In this document: in pieces, positions 1-8,403 of the stretch
Layout of the letters: the number at the start of each line of letters is the position of its first letter
Numbering within the stretch: position 1 is the stretch's first letter
Assembly: GCA_009746045.1 (NCBI GenBank)
Contig: RPFO01000968.1
Coordinates: 1-26,212, forward strand
From: Mesostigma viride
Lineage: Eukaryota > Streptophyta > Mesostigmatophyceae > Mesostigmatales > Mesostigmataceae
DNA: 26,212 bases
Reading direction: 5' to 3'
The notes under the pieces: model-generated
Seen by the model: the letters and a program-made list of their open reading frames with translations, nothing else
Databases searched by the model: none
Told to the model about the DNA's origin: nothing
Program-made: the position numbers and the translations under genes

Positions 1-215
1 GGCGCCAGGCCGCGGCCGGCGCCGAGAGGGCCGCCAGAGGGCCAAGCGGCGGAGGCGAGAGGGGGGCGCCGAGCAGCCGGGACTGGGAGGAATACCACTG
101 GTCAAGCTGCTGCTGCGGTGAGCCCGGCAGAGAGCGTCCGCGGCGCCGGCTGTGCGTCGCCGGCTGGCCGTTGGGCGTGACGCAGGCGGGTCCAGGCGTG
201 CTTGCCGTGCTGGTC
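1..215 (-). other. GC-rich segment, possible coding fragment
   Basis: This is very GC-rich DNA at the window edge. One minus-strand frame is open from about 215 to 1 and reads as a Pro/Arg/Ala/Ser-rich peptide containing the stretch QQQLDQWYSSQSRLLG. The composition resembles the low-complexity host gene at 8404-15091, so it could be part of an exon of a gene continuing to the left. GC-rich DNA gives long open frames by chance, and no start, stop or domain is visible. It abuts the (TTAA)n tail of a LINE fragment at 217, which may be the boundary of an insertion into this segment. Confidence 0.2.
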
Positions 216-216
216 C

Positions 217-1170
217 TTAATTAATTACTAGACACGTGACTGCGATGAAGTAATAGACACGTGCAGGTCCTAGAGGTACGTGGGCGAAGTACGATATCGA
301 TCGCGGACATGGAGGTCCTCCTGCTCCTTGGTCGCCTGCCGGATGGCCGAGTGGTATTCGGCTTTGAGGCGGGCGTAGCGGGCGGGGTCGCGGTTAATTA
401 GTTGTCCCGCAGGGCTTGCCGGGCCTGAGTAGATGACGGGGGGGGGTGCAGGCTGGTGAAACGGGGCGGGCGGCAGGGGGGCAGCAGGGCCCCTGCCGTG
501 GGCAGCTTGCCAGCGAGGTGCCGAAGGGCCGATGCCGGGCCGGCAGCGGGCAGCTGGGCGTGGCTGGCCGCTGCCCGCTGCATGTCCAGTGCGTCGACAA
601 ACTCTGCCGCGCGCTTGTGGGCGCGTTTTTCAGGGAAGTCCTCCAGAGCGGCGTCAGATTTCTCAAGCAACTGCAGTGTGCCCAAATCAGGTGGTGCCAC
701 ATGCTTACGAAAGTGCGAGGGGAATCGCAGGCGGATGCAGGCGGTGACGAGGCGATGATCGGAGCGCACCAGAGGGATCACGTGCGAGCGAGCAGCTAGT
801 ACTGATCCTTGATGACGCTTGCGCATTACAAAATACAACATAGTCAATGCGGCGTTCAAAGCCAGTTGGTGAGGTGTGTGGGACCAGAGCATCTGGACTA
901 TGTGGAAAGTGGGTGTTGGCAGTTACCAAATCGCATGTCGCAAGCAAATCAGCAAAAAGTTCAGTGTAATGTCTGTTACAGCATTTAGCAGAATTTAGCA
1001 ACGCCCTGCCTATGCAGAGAGTCACTCTCTGATGAGAAGCCATGCCCTAGCTCTTGTATAGCCATGATGATCTTCCACCCCATGCCAGACCCCTTGTCAT
1101 GCGTTTGCGTGCCATTATGTCCTAGACTATCACTTGGAAGACCTATCCACAGCAATTGAGCACTCATGTG
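217..1170 (-). mobile_element. LINE fragment A with (TTAA)n 3' tail, internally deleted
   Basis: Minus-strand non-LTR retrotransposon remnant. Its 3' end is marked by TTAATTAATTA at 217-227 followed by CTAGACACGTGACTGCG. The same terminal sequence follows the TTAA tails of the copies at 4096 and 5116, so all three belong to one family. Coding remnants of the endonuclease and the linker towards the reverse transcriptase fill 283-1170 (separate entry). No reverse transcriptase palm region is seen between them and the tail, so the copy is internally deleted or rearranged. The motif TAGACACGTG occurs twice, at about 229-238 and 254-263, a small local duplication near the 3' end. The 5' boundary near 1170 is approximate and I found no target-site duplication. 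Confidence 0.6.
283..1170 (-). pseudogene. Decayed LINE APE-type endonuclease and linker
   Basis: The coding sequence is broken over at least four frames. Reading 5' to 3' on the minus strand: one frame (1167-985) has a Gly-rich stretch SLGHNGTQTHDKGSGMGW. A second (1043 to about 800) has LVTANTHFPHS and then RRIDYVVF. A third (892 to about 400) has VRSDHRLVTACIRLRF. A fourth (about 405-283) has RYARLKAEYHSAIRQATKEQ. The order NTxF, RRIDYV, SDHRLV matches the C-terminal half of the AP-endonuclease-like domain of LINE ORF2 proteins, where the SDH segment contains catalytic residues. The Ala/Lys-rich stretch that follows is typical of the linker before the reverse transcriptase. The frameshifts and the missing RT core mean it cannot be functional. 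Confidence 0.62.
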
Positions 1171-2392
1171 TGTGATCCACTATATGAAAAGGGTGAAAAT
1201 GATAGGTGCGGTCGATCTCATTAGTCACGACACCGCCACCTTAGTTCATGACAGACAATCCTGCCAGCCGATTTCATATTGAGATAATGCTTTATCATCA
1301 AAGCAAGCAAAAGACCTTTCCATTCCAATAAGATCAATCACAAATTACAAAGACTGTCGAGTTGTCATGTTGCAATTATAAGAGCAGCTGCACTCAGGAA
1401 TTCCATGGTCCCGCTGTTGTACTTCGAGCTACTGGCTCGCCTAAGCCACCGATGACAGGCCTAGGGCATTACGGGGCTGTCCCCTTCCCTGCTGTTGATC
1501 GTTCCCAAGGTTACACACATTCTTAACAAAACACATGATTGTCAATTCCGTCAATCCATTCTTGTGGCAATGGACTGCATGCAACCACTCACGGGGGCTG
1601 CTCCGGGCTGCTCGAACTATTTCATCCCCATGAAGACGATTAAACCAGTTGTGAGGGAGAGAAACGAGCGAACAACGACCTCAATGGTCGAGGCTCGTTC
1701 CCTTTAGCTATTTCCAAAAGTGCCACTGACGCAAGCAAATCCCGCGCCATAGCACTAGCTGTCAAACCTGGCTACGTGCGCGCCAAACTATGTGCGCATT
1801 TCCCAGCAATACAGCAAATCCTATGTTGTGCTTCCAATCCTGCCTGCTTGTCACAACACATTTCAGGCTAACTGGCGCGCTCAGGCTATGAGCAACGCGT
1901 GTGCGCATCAATCAAATCAGTCTGCACGGCAGCAATACAATAATTATTACGCGCGACGCTCAGTCATCATGACATAATGACTGCGCCGTCCGATATCTAC
2001 CAACGGTAGACTGAACATACTACAAAAGTAAATATTCAGCCACAAGCGTCGTAGAGTTGGGTACTAGCATCCGGCGCGGCGCTTCACACCGGCCGGTATC
2101 CAGACTTGAACAAATCCAAGCCAAACGGCTACCGCCGGAACCAAACCAACCGAACTGAACCGGACGTAAATGATTCGGTGAACAGCCGTTTCTCGAGTGC
2201 ACGGACGTAAATGATCACGGACGTGACACCCTAGGTCTGCCGCGAACATGGACTGGTGCAGGTGCCCTTGGTGCACCTAGAGCAAGTGTCGTTTACATCC
2301 CCACCGTTGCAGGAAGTAGCCCAGAATGTATTAAAAGCCATATGCCCCTTCTCCGGGATATGTCGGTGCTACAAATACTCCCAACGGAGATA
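1171..2392. other. Intergenic DNA, no gene recognised
   Basis: Composition is close to balanced and no open frame exceeds about 70 codons. No tRNA, rRNA or transposon protein signature is seen. The only local structure noted is a short direct repeat CGGACGTAAATGAT at about 2161 and again near 2203. The region ends at the TTAA flanking the transposon that starts at 2397. Confidence 0.5.
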
Positions 2393-4099
2393 TTAACCCC
2401 TAAATGGGCAGAAATACTGCCGATGCATCGGCTGTAACTTCACAATTTTGCAAACCAGATGCCATCCAACCCACCCATATCCAATGGCTGTCCTTGGGGG
2501 CCAAGCATGTCCATGAGTTGCCCTTCGGGTTGGTATATCACAACCTTACATATATGCAGGGTAGGCCATGTATAACTGCCGTCAAAGTCAGGGGGGTCAA
2601 GACGAGCGTTTTCATTTTTGGTAGAATGTGCATTTTGAATTATGTTGTAAGAGCTAGGCACCTACCACTTCAGGGATGATAAACAATTAGTTGCTGAACA
2701 GTTTGAGCCATTGGGGTCATCATTTGGGTGGGTATACCAGCAGTTACACCCAGTACAGCCCATAGGGGTACCGTTGGTAAAAAGCAACCAAGGGGGTAGG
2801 AGTGGGCATACTACCTACTAATACCTACTAATATGGCCCCCAACCATGCCACACAATACATTTCCCTTCCACAATGATGGGGAAACATAACTGCATCATC
2901 ACACTGCCCTTACATGGCACCTATGTGCAGGTGCCACCTTGTCCATGCACGTAGGTAACGTGGTACGGATACCCTACGCAAGGCATGCATTCTAGGAGGC
3001 AGCCACCAACAAACTAGTGATTTTAAGCCTATTTCAGCTTGCCCTAGCAAGGATAAACTAGGCCTAAGCTGCTATAGCTTGACAGGTGATGGCCAGCACA
3101 CCTGGTGGCACATGCTGACAATGGGAAGCTTCTACTCACCGGTTACATGCTTGATGATGCCACAGAGACCAGCCAACTGCCTCACACTCATGCAATATGT
3201 GTGTGGGAAATGTATAACAAACATATATGGAGGTATTCAAACCCATACAGCCTCTAAAACTTATCACCATCACCCTGTGGCAGGTCAACTGACTGAGGGA
3301 AGCATCTAAGAAGGGTGTTTTAGAAAGGGGCCAGGCCAGGGTCAAGAAAGAGCATGAATAATGCAAAAAGAATGTGCTACACAAGCTAGAACGTATATAT
3401 AAACGTCAAACATCGATAGGAAAACGATGATTAAGCTTTACCAGGCATGGATGGCGTTACCTTGGCCCAGGCGGTGGCCGCAAAATGGCGCATTTCGGAA
3501 CACCAAAGTTGTGCAGCATGGTCGCTGGATTCGGCGATTTCTGGCCACCCATGCACGTTTACGACTACCATGTATCATAAAAAGTACAAAGAAACCAATA
3601 TATCCTTTAAAATACGCCGGAAAGGTATTGCTGTCAACGTTTCTATCGTCCGGCCTGATCGCAGTTTTTTCCAGCAAGAACGCTGCCGACACCTATCAAA
3701 TGGCATTCCCGCGAACCAAAAATTGGCCTGTATCATCTTTAGGACGTATAAAATCAATTTCCTGAGTTTGGTCAGAAAATTCGAACGAAAACGTAAATGC
3801 CATGCGTGGGCGCAAGCCGCCATGGCCAGGTCGTCGTTTTCCGGAATGCACGTTGTACGTGAAAAAGTACCCTGACCCCTTGTACTTTGACCGGCCAGAA
3901 CACCTCTATAACTTTGTCAGAAGTATGCAAACCCTAGTACCATGCTGTGAGGAAAATTATAAACTTTCGATCTTCTCAGCTAAAGTTTTCCTAATTCTCA
4001 ATAGTTTTCGCGGCATTTGGTCCCCCGAGAAGGGGCCGACGTGTCGGCTGTAACTCAGTTTTAGGCGGAAAATCGGCAGCCAGACCATTTAGGGGTTAA
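2393..4099. mobile_element. Non-autonomous TTAA-target DNA transposon (piggyBac-like ends)
   Basis: The element occupies 2397-4095 and is flanked on both sides by TTAA (2393-2396 and 4096-4099). Its ends are perfect 11-bp inverted repeats, CCCCTAAATGG at 2397-2407 and CCATTTAGGGG at 4085-4095. A second shared block, CTGCCGAT, lies a little further in at both ends. Just inside lie a perfect palindrome GCCGATGCATCGGC (2419-2432) and a near-palindrome GCCGACGTGTCGGC (4035-4048), both followed by TGTAACT in the same orientation. TTAA duplication with C-rich ends is the hallmark of piggyBac, and Kolobok elements also use TTAA. No transposase is recognisable inside, so it is non-autonomous or decayed. 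A diverged inverted relative lies at 22443-23771. Its right end abuts a LINE tail made of TTAA repeats. Confidence 0.68.
3250..3365 (+). pseudogene. Conserved coding-like remnant inside TTAA element
   Basis: One plus-strand frame here reads EASKKGVLERGQARVKKEHE and then stops. The relative on the opposite strand (about 23107-23451) gives SSKKGVLERGRQRSRKS at the aligned position. Upstream residues also align loosely (a His/Thr-rich part, then PLWQVN against PGQGK). Similarity surviving at the peptide level between diverged copies suggests that a protein, perhaps a transposase fragment, was once encoded here. In-frame stops break this copy. The family cannot be named. Confidence 0.3.
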
Positions 4100-4985
4100 T
4101 TAATTAATTAATTAATTAATAGACACGTGACTGCGTCACGTGAGCATAAGTCCTCAGTGGGAGGGGAACATGGGATGGAATGGATTGTGTAAGCTATCTA
4201 GGTCCTAGTTACAGGGGTGTGGGCACCGCGGCCCGAATCGCTATGAATGCCATACGCCGTCACACGCGGAGCCCCCACAGACTTGGGGGTGGTCTCCTTC
4301 ATCACTACTTGCCATCTATCCTTGCGTACCATCTGCCTCCATATCACAGACAAACCAGGGGGTTGCCCGGGTGTGAGCCCGTCACGTCTAGTGTAGCACA
4401 TGTCCATGCCGAGTCTATCACGAAATGTCCACGGGTGGCGGCGGCCCTGCCGCGCGCGGCCTGGGGCACGCCAGCCGTGAGGACATATCGCCCAGGCTGG
4501 GCGGGCTTGGTGCCAGCTAGTCTATCTGATGTGTCTACCTGATCTGTGCGGGCCAGGTGCCCGGCTAGGCCCAGGCGCCTGTGCCTAATAATGTGGGAAA
4601 CATAGGGCAAATCAGCGTACAAATCCTCATTACTAATGTGCAAACCAAAGGGGATGTTAAGGGCCTTGCGCAGCATCTTGGTGACGTTGCCGTCAAGTCG
4701 TTGCTCCAGCTCCTGCGTCAGTGTCCAGGTCTCGGCGCCGTAGGTCAGGATCGTCAGAATGACGACCTTGAAGAGGTCACGCTTGACGATCCGGGATAGG
4801 GCGGGGTTGCTCCACCAGCGGCGGTGGTCATGGAGTTGCGCCCACGCCATGCCGATCCGTGTCGTCAGGTCGTCCTCGCAGTCGGGAAGCCAACTGCCGA
4901 GCAGCTTGAAGCGGCCTGAAGGAGGGTAGTTGACCTCGGTGTCGTCTAAGAGGCGGAGTGTGGGTGGGGGCCCTGCCATGCCGAG
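4096..4985 (-). mobile_element. LINE fragment B, 5'-truncated, (TTAA)n tail
   Basis: Minus-strand LINE copy whose 3' tail is the TTAA/ATTA repeat at 4096-4121. It is followed going upstream by the family-specific terminal sequence AGACACGTGACTGCGTCACG and about 220 bp of 3' UTR-like sequence, then the reverse transcriptase C-terminal coding remnant at 4344-4979. The sequence from about 4115 to 4257 is repeated almost exactly in fragment C. Homology to a LINE stops close to 4985, so the copy is 5'-truncated. The tail begins exactly at the TTAA that flanks the DNA transposon at 2397-4095, so one element appears to have used the other's TTAA as target or junction. Confidence 0.72.
4344..4979 (-). 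pseudogene. LINE reverse transcriptase, C-terminal part
   Basis: An open frame of 211 codons from an ATG at 4979. It reads as the segment after the RT palm of a LINE ORF2 protein. It has the hallmark block FKLLGSWLPDCEDDLTTRIG (residues about 23-42), then AWAQLHDHRRWW, the strongly conserved LTYGAETWTL (about 78-87), and the distal block HRRLGLAGHLAR (about 132-143). These motifs recur in LINE proteins in the order LGSW, RIxxAW, YGAETW, RRLxxxGHL. The catalytic YADD region and the endonuclease are absent because the copy is 5'-truncated. The last 60 or so residues drift into low-complexity sequence and the natural end is probably frameshifted: DMEADGTQG is readable in another frame just beyond. 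It is not expected to be functional. Confidence 0.8.
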
Positions 4986-5104
4986 GAGACATGTTCCTAA
5001 TTAATACTTCACGCTCTTACTACTAAACCGACTTCACTTAGATTACACACAGATTTCAAGGTACTGTCCCGCACAGTCAAGGGCTCGATCAGTCATCAAG
5101 TACC
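4986..5104. other. Short spacer between two LINE copies
   Basis: About 120 bp separates the 5' end of LINE fragment B from the target duplication of fragment C. It holds GGAGACATGTT followed by AT-rich sequence at about 4984-5000. The same 11 bases occur, on the other strand, next to the AT tail of the nested insert at 5218-5365. No gene is present. Confidence 0.4.
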
Positions 5105-5460
5105 ATTGAAAGGATTAATTAATTAATTAATTAATTAATTAATTAATTAATAGACACGTGACTGTGTCACGTGAGCATAAGTCCTCAGTGGGAGGGGAAC
5201 ATGGGATGGAATGGATTAAAAATTAAATTAAATTATAACATGTCTCCGTTGGGAGATCATGTAGCACATATTCCAGGTTGGATGGGTGGTGTGGAGGAAG
5301 CCGCGTAATCGAACTAACCTAACTCTAAGCTATATCTAGTCTAGAAAAGCCTAGCTACGCTACTCATGGAATGGATGGTGTAAGCTATCTAGGTCCTAGT
5401 TGCAGGGGTGTGGGCACCGCGGCCCGAATCGCTATGAATGCCATACGCTATTGAAAGGAT
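5105..5460 (-). mobile_element. LINE fragment C with 11-bp target-site duplication
   Basis: This is a severely 5'-truncated copy of the same LINE family, representing only its 3' end. The perfect target-site duplication ATTGAAAGGAT is at 5105-5115 on the tail side and 5450-5460 on the 5' side. The (TTAA)n tail fills about 5115-5151. The following sequence matches fragment B (about 4115-4257) nearly base for base up to GCCATACGC at about 5440-5448. The match is interrupted by a foreign insert at 5218-5365. An exact 11-bp duplication with few mismatches to copy B implies a fairly recent insertion by target-primed reverse transcription. Confidence 0.82.
5206..5376 (-). mobile_element. Short retroposon nested in LINE fragment C
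   Basis: The sequence at 5218-5365 interrupts LINE fragment C and is absent from fragment B at the matching point. It is bounded by the duplication ATGGAATGGAT (5206-5216 and 5366-5376). It begins on the plus strand with AT-rich TAAAAATTAAATTAAATTA, so read on the minus strand it is a ~150-bp unit with an AT-rich 3' tail. That architecture fits a SINE or a very short LINE 3' end. On the minus strand AGTTCGATTAC weakly resembles a pol III B box, but no A box was found, so the SINE label is tentative. Confidence 0.6.
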
Positions 5461-5642
5461 ACTCTGCGAATAAGCCCCAAAAGTCAACTCAGGCCAGGAA
5501 TCATTTCGTTTTGGCCGTACACTGAATTCAGCCATTTACACTGAACTCTGAACTCCAAGTTCCCGTCCACTTGGATGTAACAGTATGCACGCTGTCATAA
5601 AATACTGTTACACCGCCGCTCGGCAGCATTAAAATTTACTAT

Positions 5643-6219
5643 TTCATGTCCCACGTAGCTCCCACAAAAACCAGCATCTTCATTAAAACAATAAGTGGAA
5701 GCATAAATGTGACACTATTGACATGCCCGGAGGCACGCCGTTCAAGGCCTTCATGAAGTACGTTGCCCTAGAGGCAACCAAGACAAGGGTAGGGGGGTGG
5801 GGAGCAAAGAAAGAGGCCGACAAAACCAGCCAGAGCGGCTTTTAGTCGCAAAACCTCCCTTATCCCTAGCTAACTGACGTCATTAAACCCTTATGTTCAG
5901 TGATGCTAGTAAGACGCTAACCGTACAGACCGGGGGTAGAATATCCCGAATCTGCACGGCTAGTATTAAATAATGCGTAGGTTGTTCTTTTCAGGGGCAC
6001 TGCTCCTCACGCCCCGTTCCGCCCGGGTATAATCAACCCAAGCGCGGAACGCACATTTTATTTAATTCATTTTTCAACCATGCACTATACTGCATCTACT
6101 AATCACAAAAGCTCTAGCCAAACAGCTACGAGAAAACACTACGACCTATAAGCCGCTCATCCAGCGGCCTCTTGTTCCCGCATTCACGTATAGAAGAAAC
6201 TCCGTTCAAAGAACCCCGA
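5643..6219. repeat. Tandem unit 1 of composite repeat (deleted interior)
   Basis: The unit consists of block A (5643-5768, 126 bp), a 39-bp filler, and block B (5808 to about 6220, 414 bp). Block A is repeated at 6220-6345 with about two mismatches. Block B is repeated at 7186-7599 with about three mismatches. Unit 1 ends where unit 2 begins. The interior of 840 bp present in unit 2 is replaced here by the unrelated 39 bp, so unit 1 looks like an internal-deletion derivative. No long ORF, TG...CA ends or obvious target duplication was found. Confidence 0.7.
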
Positions 6220-7599
6220 TTCATGTCCCACGTAGCTCCCACAAAAACCAGCATCTTCATTAAAACAATAAGTGGAAGCATAAATGTGACACTATTGACA
6301 TGCCCGGAGGCATGCCGTTCAAGGCCTTCATGAAGTACGTCGCCCAATCACCCCCGCCCTGGCTTTCCCTTGAAGCCGCACTCCACCTTGCTCGTTGTCA
6401 CAAGTGACCGCCCTGCCGCAAAACGGGAGCCCCCCCACATCGGGAGGCGTGTGCCCGGCGGCTGTGGATGCATGGCCAGGCCCAAAAAGGCCCAGCGCAT
6501 TTGCACTGCGATTGCGCACGGCCAGCCTATCATGACCCCTCTCGGGGCCCCGAGTCGGTACCGCTATGGCCGTCTCCCCATAGACCCGGGGTGCTTCGAG
6601 AAAAAACGTGGACCTAGCCCAGGCCCCGCCAGCCCGGATGCCCGAGGCCACAGCCCCAGGCACCTGGCTGAACAAGAGTCCGTTCAGCCAAGACCGCATC
6701 CCCCCCGAGGTTTCTATGCGTGGGGAAAAAATTTCTAGCTTAGGCGCTTTTCCCATCGCCGTCCCCAGCCCCAACCACCCCCCCCTCGGCGGAAGGCAAT
6801 TGCAAAGTTTGCTGGCCAGCAGCAATTTCCGAAGAAAAAGCCTCAGGCCGCGGACCGAGACACGGGTCGCCAGTGCCAGCCATCCGGCTCCAACCCGGGG
6901 TGCAAGCATCCCCAGGTACGGAGCACCAGCTCGCGCACTGGGCCGACCGAGCGACAGTTGAGCACCTGTCACGGCACCCGGCCCACCAAAGACCCCAAGC
7001 TGGGGAAAAGGTGCGGACCGGAGGTAATCATTTTCTTTTCTTCTAGTTAACCGGGCGAGGAACTACGCCTTGCCGGTTAACAACTGGAAGTCTCACCACT
7101 GGCCAAGTGGCCGGTGCAACCAGTGCTTTTGGGATTTTGCTACGCAGCACCCATAGCTGCGGCTGCCGCCGCAACGACAACGAGCAGAAAGAGGCCGACA
7201 AAACCAGCCAGAGCGGCTTTTAGTCGCAAAACCTCCCTTATCCCTAGCTAACTGACGTCATTAAACCCTTATGTTCAGTGATGCTAGTAAGACGCTAACC
7301 GTACAGACCGGGGGTAGAATATCCCGAATCTGCACGGCTAGTATTAAATAATGCGTAGGTTGTTCTTTTCAGGGGCACTGCTCCTCACGCCCCGTTCCGC
7401 CCGGGTATAATCAACCCAAGCGCGGAACGCACATTTTATTTAATTCATTTTTCAACCATGCACTATACTGCATCTACTAATCACAAAAGCTCTAGCCAAA
7501 CAGCTACAAGAAAGCACTACGACCTATAAGCCGCTCAACCAGCGGCCTCTTGTTCCCGCATTCACGTATAGAAGAAACTCCGTTCAAAGAACCCCGATT
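6220..7599. repeat. Tandem unit 2 of composite repeat (full interior)
   Basis: Block A' (6220-6345), an 840-bp GC-rich interior (6346-7185) and block B' (7186-7599). Blocks A and B are about 98-99% identical to those in unit 1, so the duplication is recent. Seen from block B the layout resembles two ~414-bp LTRs around an internal region. A purine-rich GAGCAGAAAGAGG sits at the start of block B', like a polypurine tract. Against an LTR reading, block B lacks TG...CA ends and no tRNA primer site follows it. The family is unrecognised. Confidence 0.65.
6346..7185. other. GC-rich interior of repeat unit 2, possible decayed coding
   Basis: Open frames run on both strands (minus 6972-6328, 214 codons; plus 6608-6961, 117 codons), as expected of GC-rich DNA. 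None has a recognisable domain. One plus-strand frame near 6870-7030 contains several Cys and His residues (QCQPSGSNPGCKHP, later STCHGTRPTK), which could be a decayed zinc-knuckle region of a Gag-like protein. This is only suggestive. Coding identity is not established for any frame. Confidence 0.2.
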
Positions 7600-8178
7600 G
7601 TTTCTTGCGACAATATCTATACTAGTCACGCACGACCAAGCCGGCACGTCAGGACAGGCAATTAATTACCACTTCTACCCACCCCACCCCTAAAGCAGCA
7701 CATTGGGATTGATGTGACTTACGAGACTTTATACGTATGGTTATTGCCATAAAACGAATAAATAAAGCTGCCAGCCAGCAACCAGCTGTGGAACTAACTT
7801 GCCAGGCACCCAAGCCTGGCTCGCTGGCGAGGCAGGAAAGTTAGGAAGTGTCCCAATTCATAAAGGAAGAAGACTCCCATCACTTCACAGCGGCTCAGAC
7901 AAGCGCTCAACTATTCCAGAGGGATGTTGGTACCTGAATCAGCACTTGCTCAAGATTGCACTTCTGCCATGTTCTACCGTCGGCAACGACCACCAATCCC
8001 TGGTGGCGGAAATGCCACCAATCTCTGGAGCCGCTCAGACCATCCTCCATCATTACGTGCGAGCCAGTGAAACCCATGAATGAGCGATTTGGAGGATACC
8101 CCGTGCAACATAGACAGAAGCGCGGCACATCTTGAACCCCAGCGCGGCTTTACCAAAACATTCGCCACCATAAACATG
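7600..8178. other. 3' flank of the large minus-strand gene, no gene recognised
   Basis: This lies between the composite repeat and the minisatellite. Small frames exist on both strands, such as plus 7799-8083, but none has a domain or coding character. No TGTAA or AATAAA polyadenylation signal is seen on the minus strand here, so the transcript end of the large gene is not located. Confidence 0.4.
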
Positions 8179-8265
8179 CATCACTGGAGCATACAGCTGG
8201 CATCACTGGAGCATACAGCTGGCATCACTGGAGCATACAGCTGGCATCACTGGAGCATACAGCTG
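8179..8265 (+). repeat. 22-bp minisatellite, four copies
   Basis: Four consecutive identical units start at 8179, 8201, 8223 and 8245, the last one base short. Each begins CATCACTGGAGC and ends ACAGCTGG. There are no spacers and the copies are perfect, so this is an ordinary tandem repeat that has recently expanded. It lies about 140 bp beyond the stop codon of the large minus-strand gene and may be in its 3' UTR. Confidence 0.95.
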
Positions 8266-8403
8266 TCTCCTCGATAATTCTGGAGACGCAGCAACGACCC
8301 CTCGGTCTAGACACTGCGGTCCGGTCCCGACACATGCGTCAATAAATACCCCCAATGGCAAGCATCCACGCTCGCTGGAGCAGCCCCGATCCGACCGGGT
8401 GCG

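Noticed and set aside
3447-3875. Plus-strand ORF of 142 codons inside the TTAA element
   Set aside because: The relative copy at 22443-23771 does not keep the frame open and no domain is visible.
6328-6972. Minus-strand ORF of 214 codons in the repeat interior
   Set aside because: There are overlapping open frames on both strands, no domain and no codon-use argument for either.
5643-7599. DIRS/PAT-type split direct repeats (A1-B1-A2-B2)
   Set aside because: In those elements A2 and B2 are adjacent and the interior lies between A1 and B1. Here the long interior separates A' and B', and no tyrosine recombinase or RT is present.
8179-8265. CRISPR-like array
   Set aside because: The units follow each other without spacers and the setting is eukaryotic, so it is a minisatellite.
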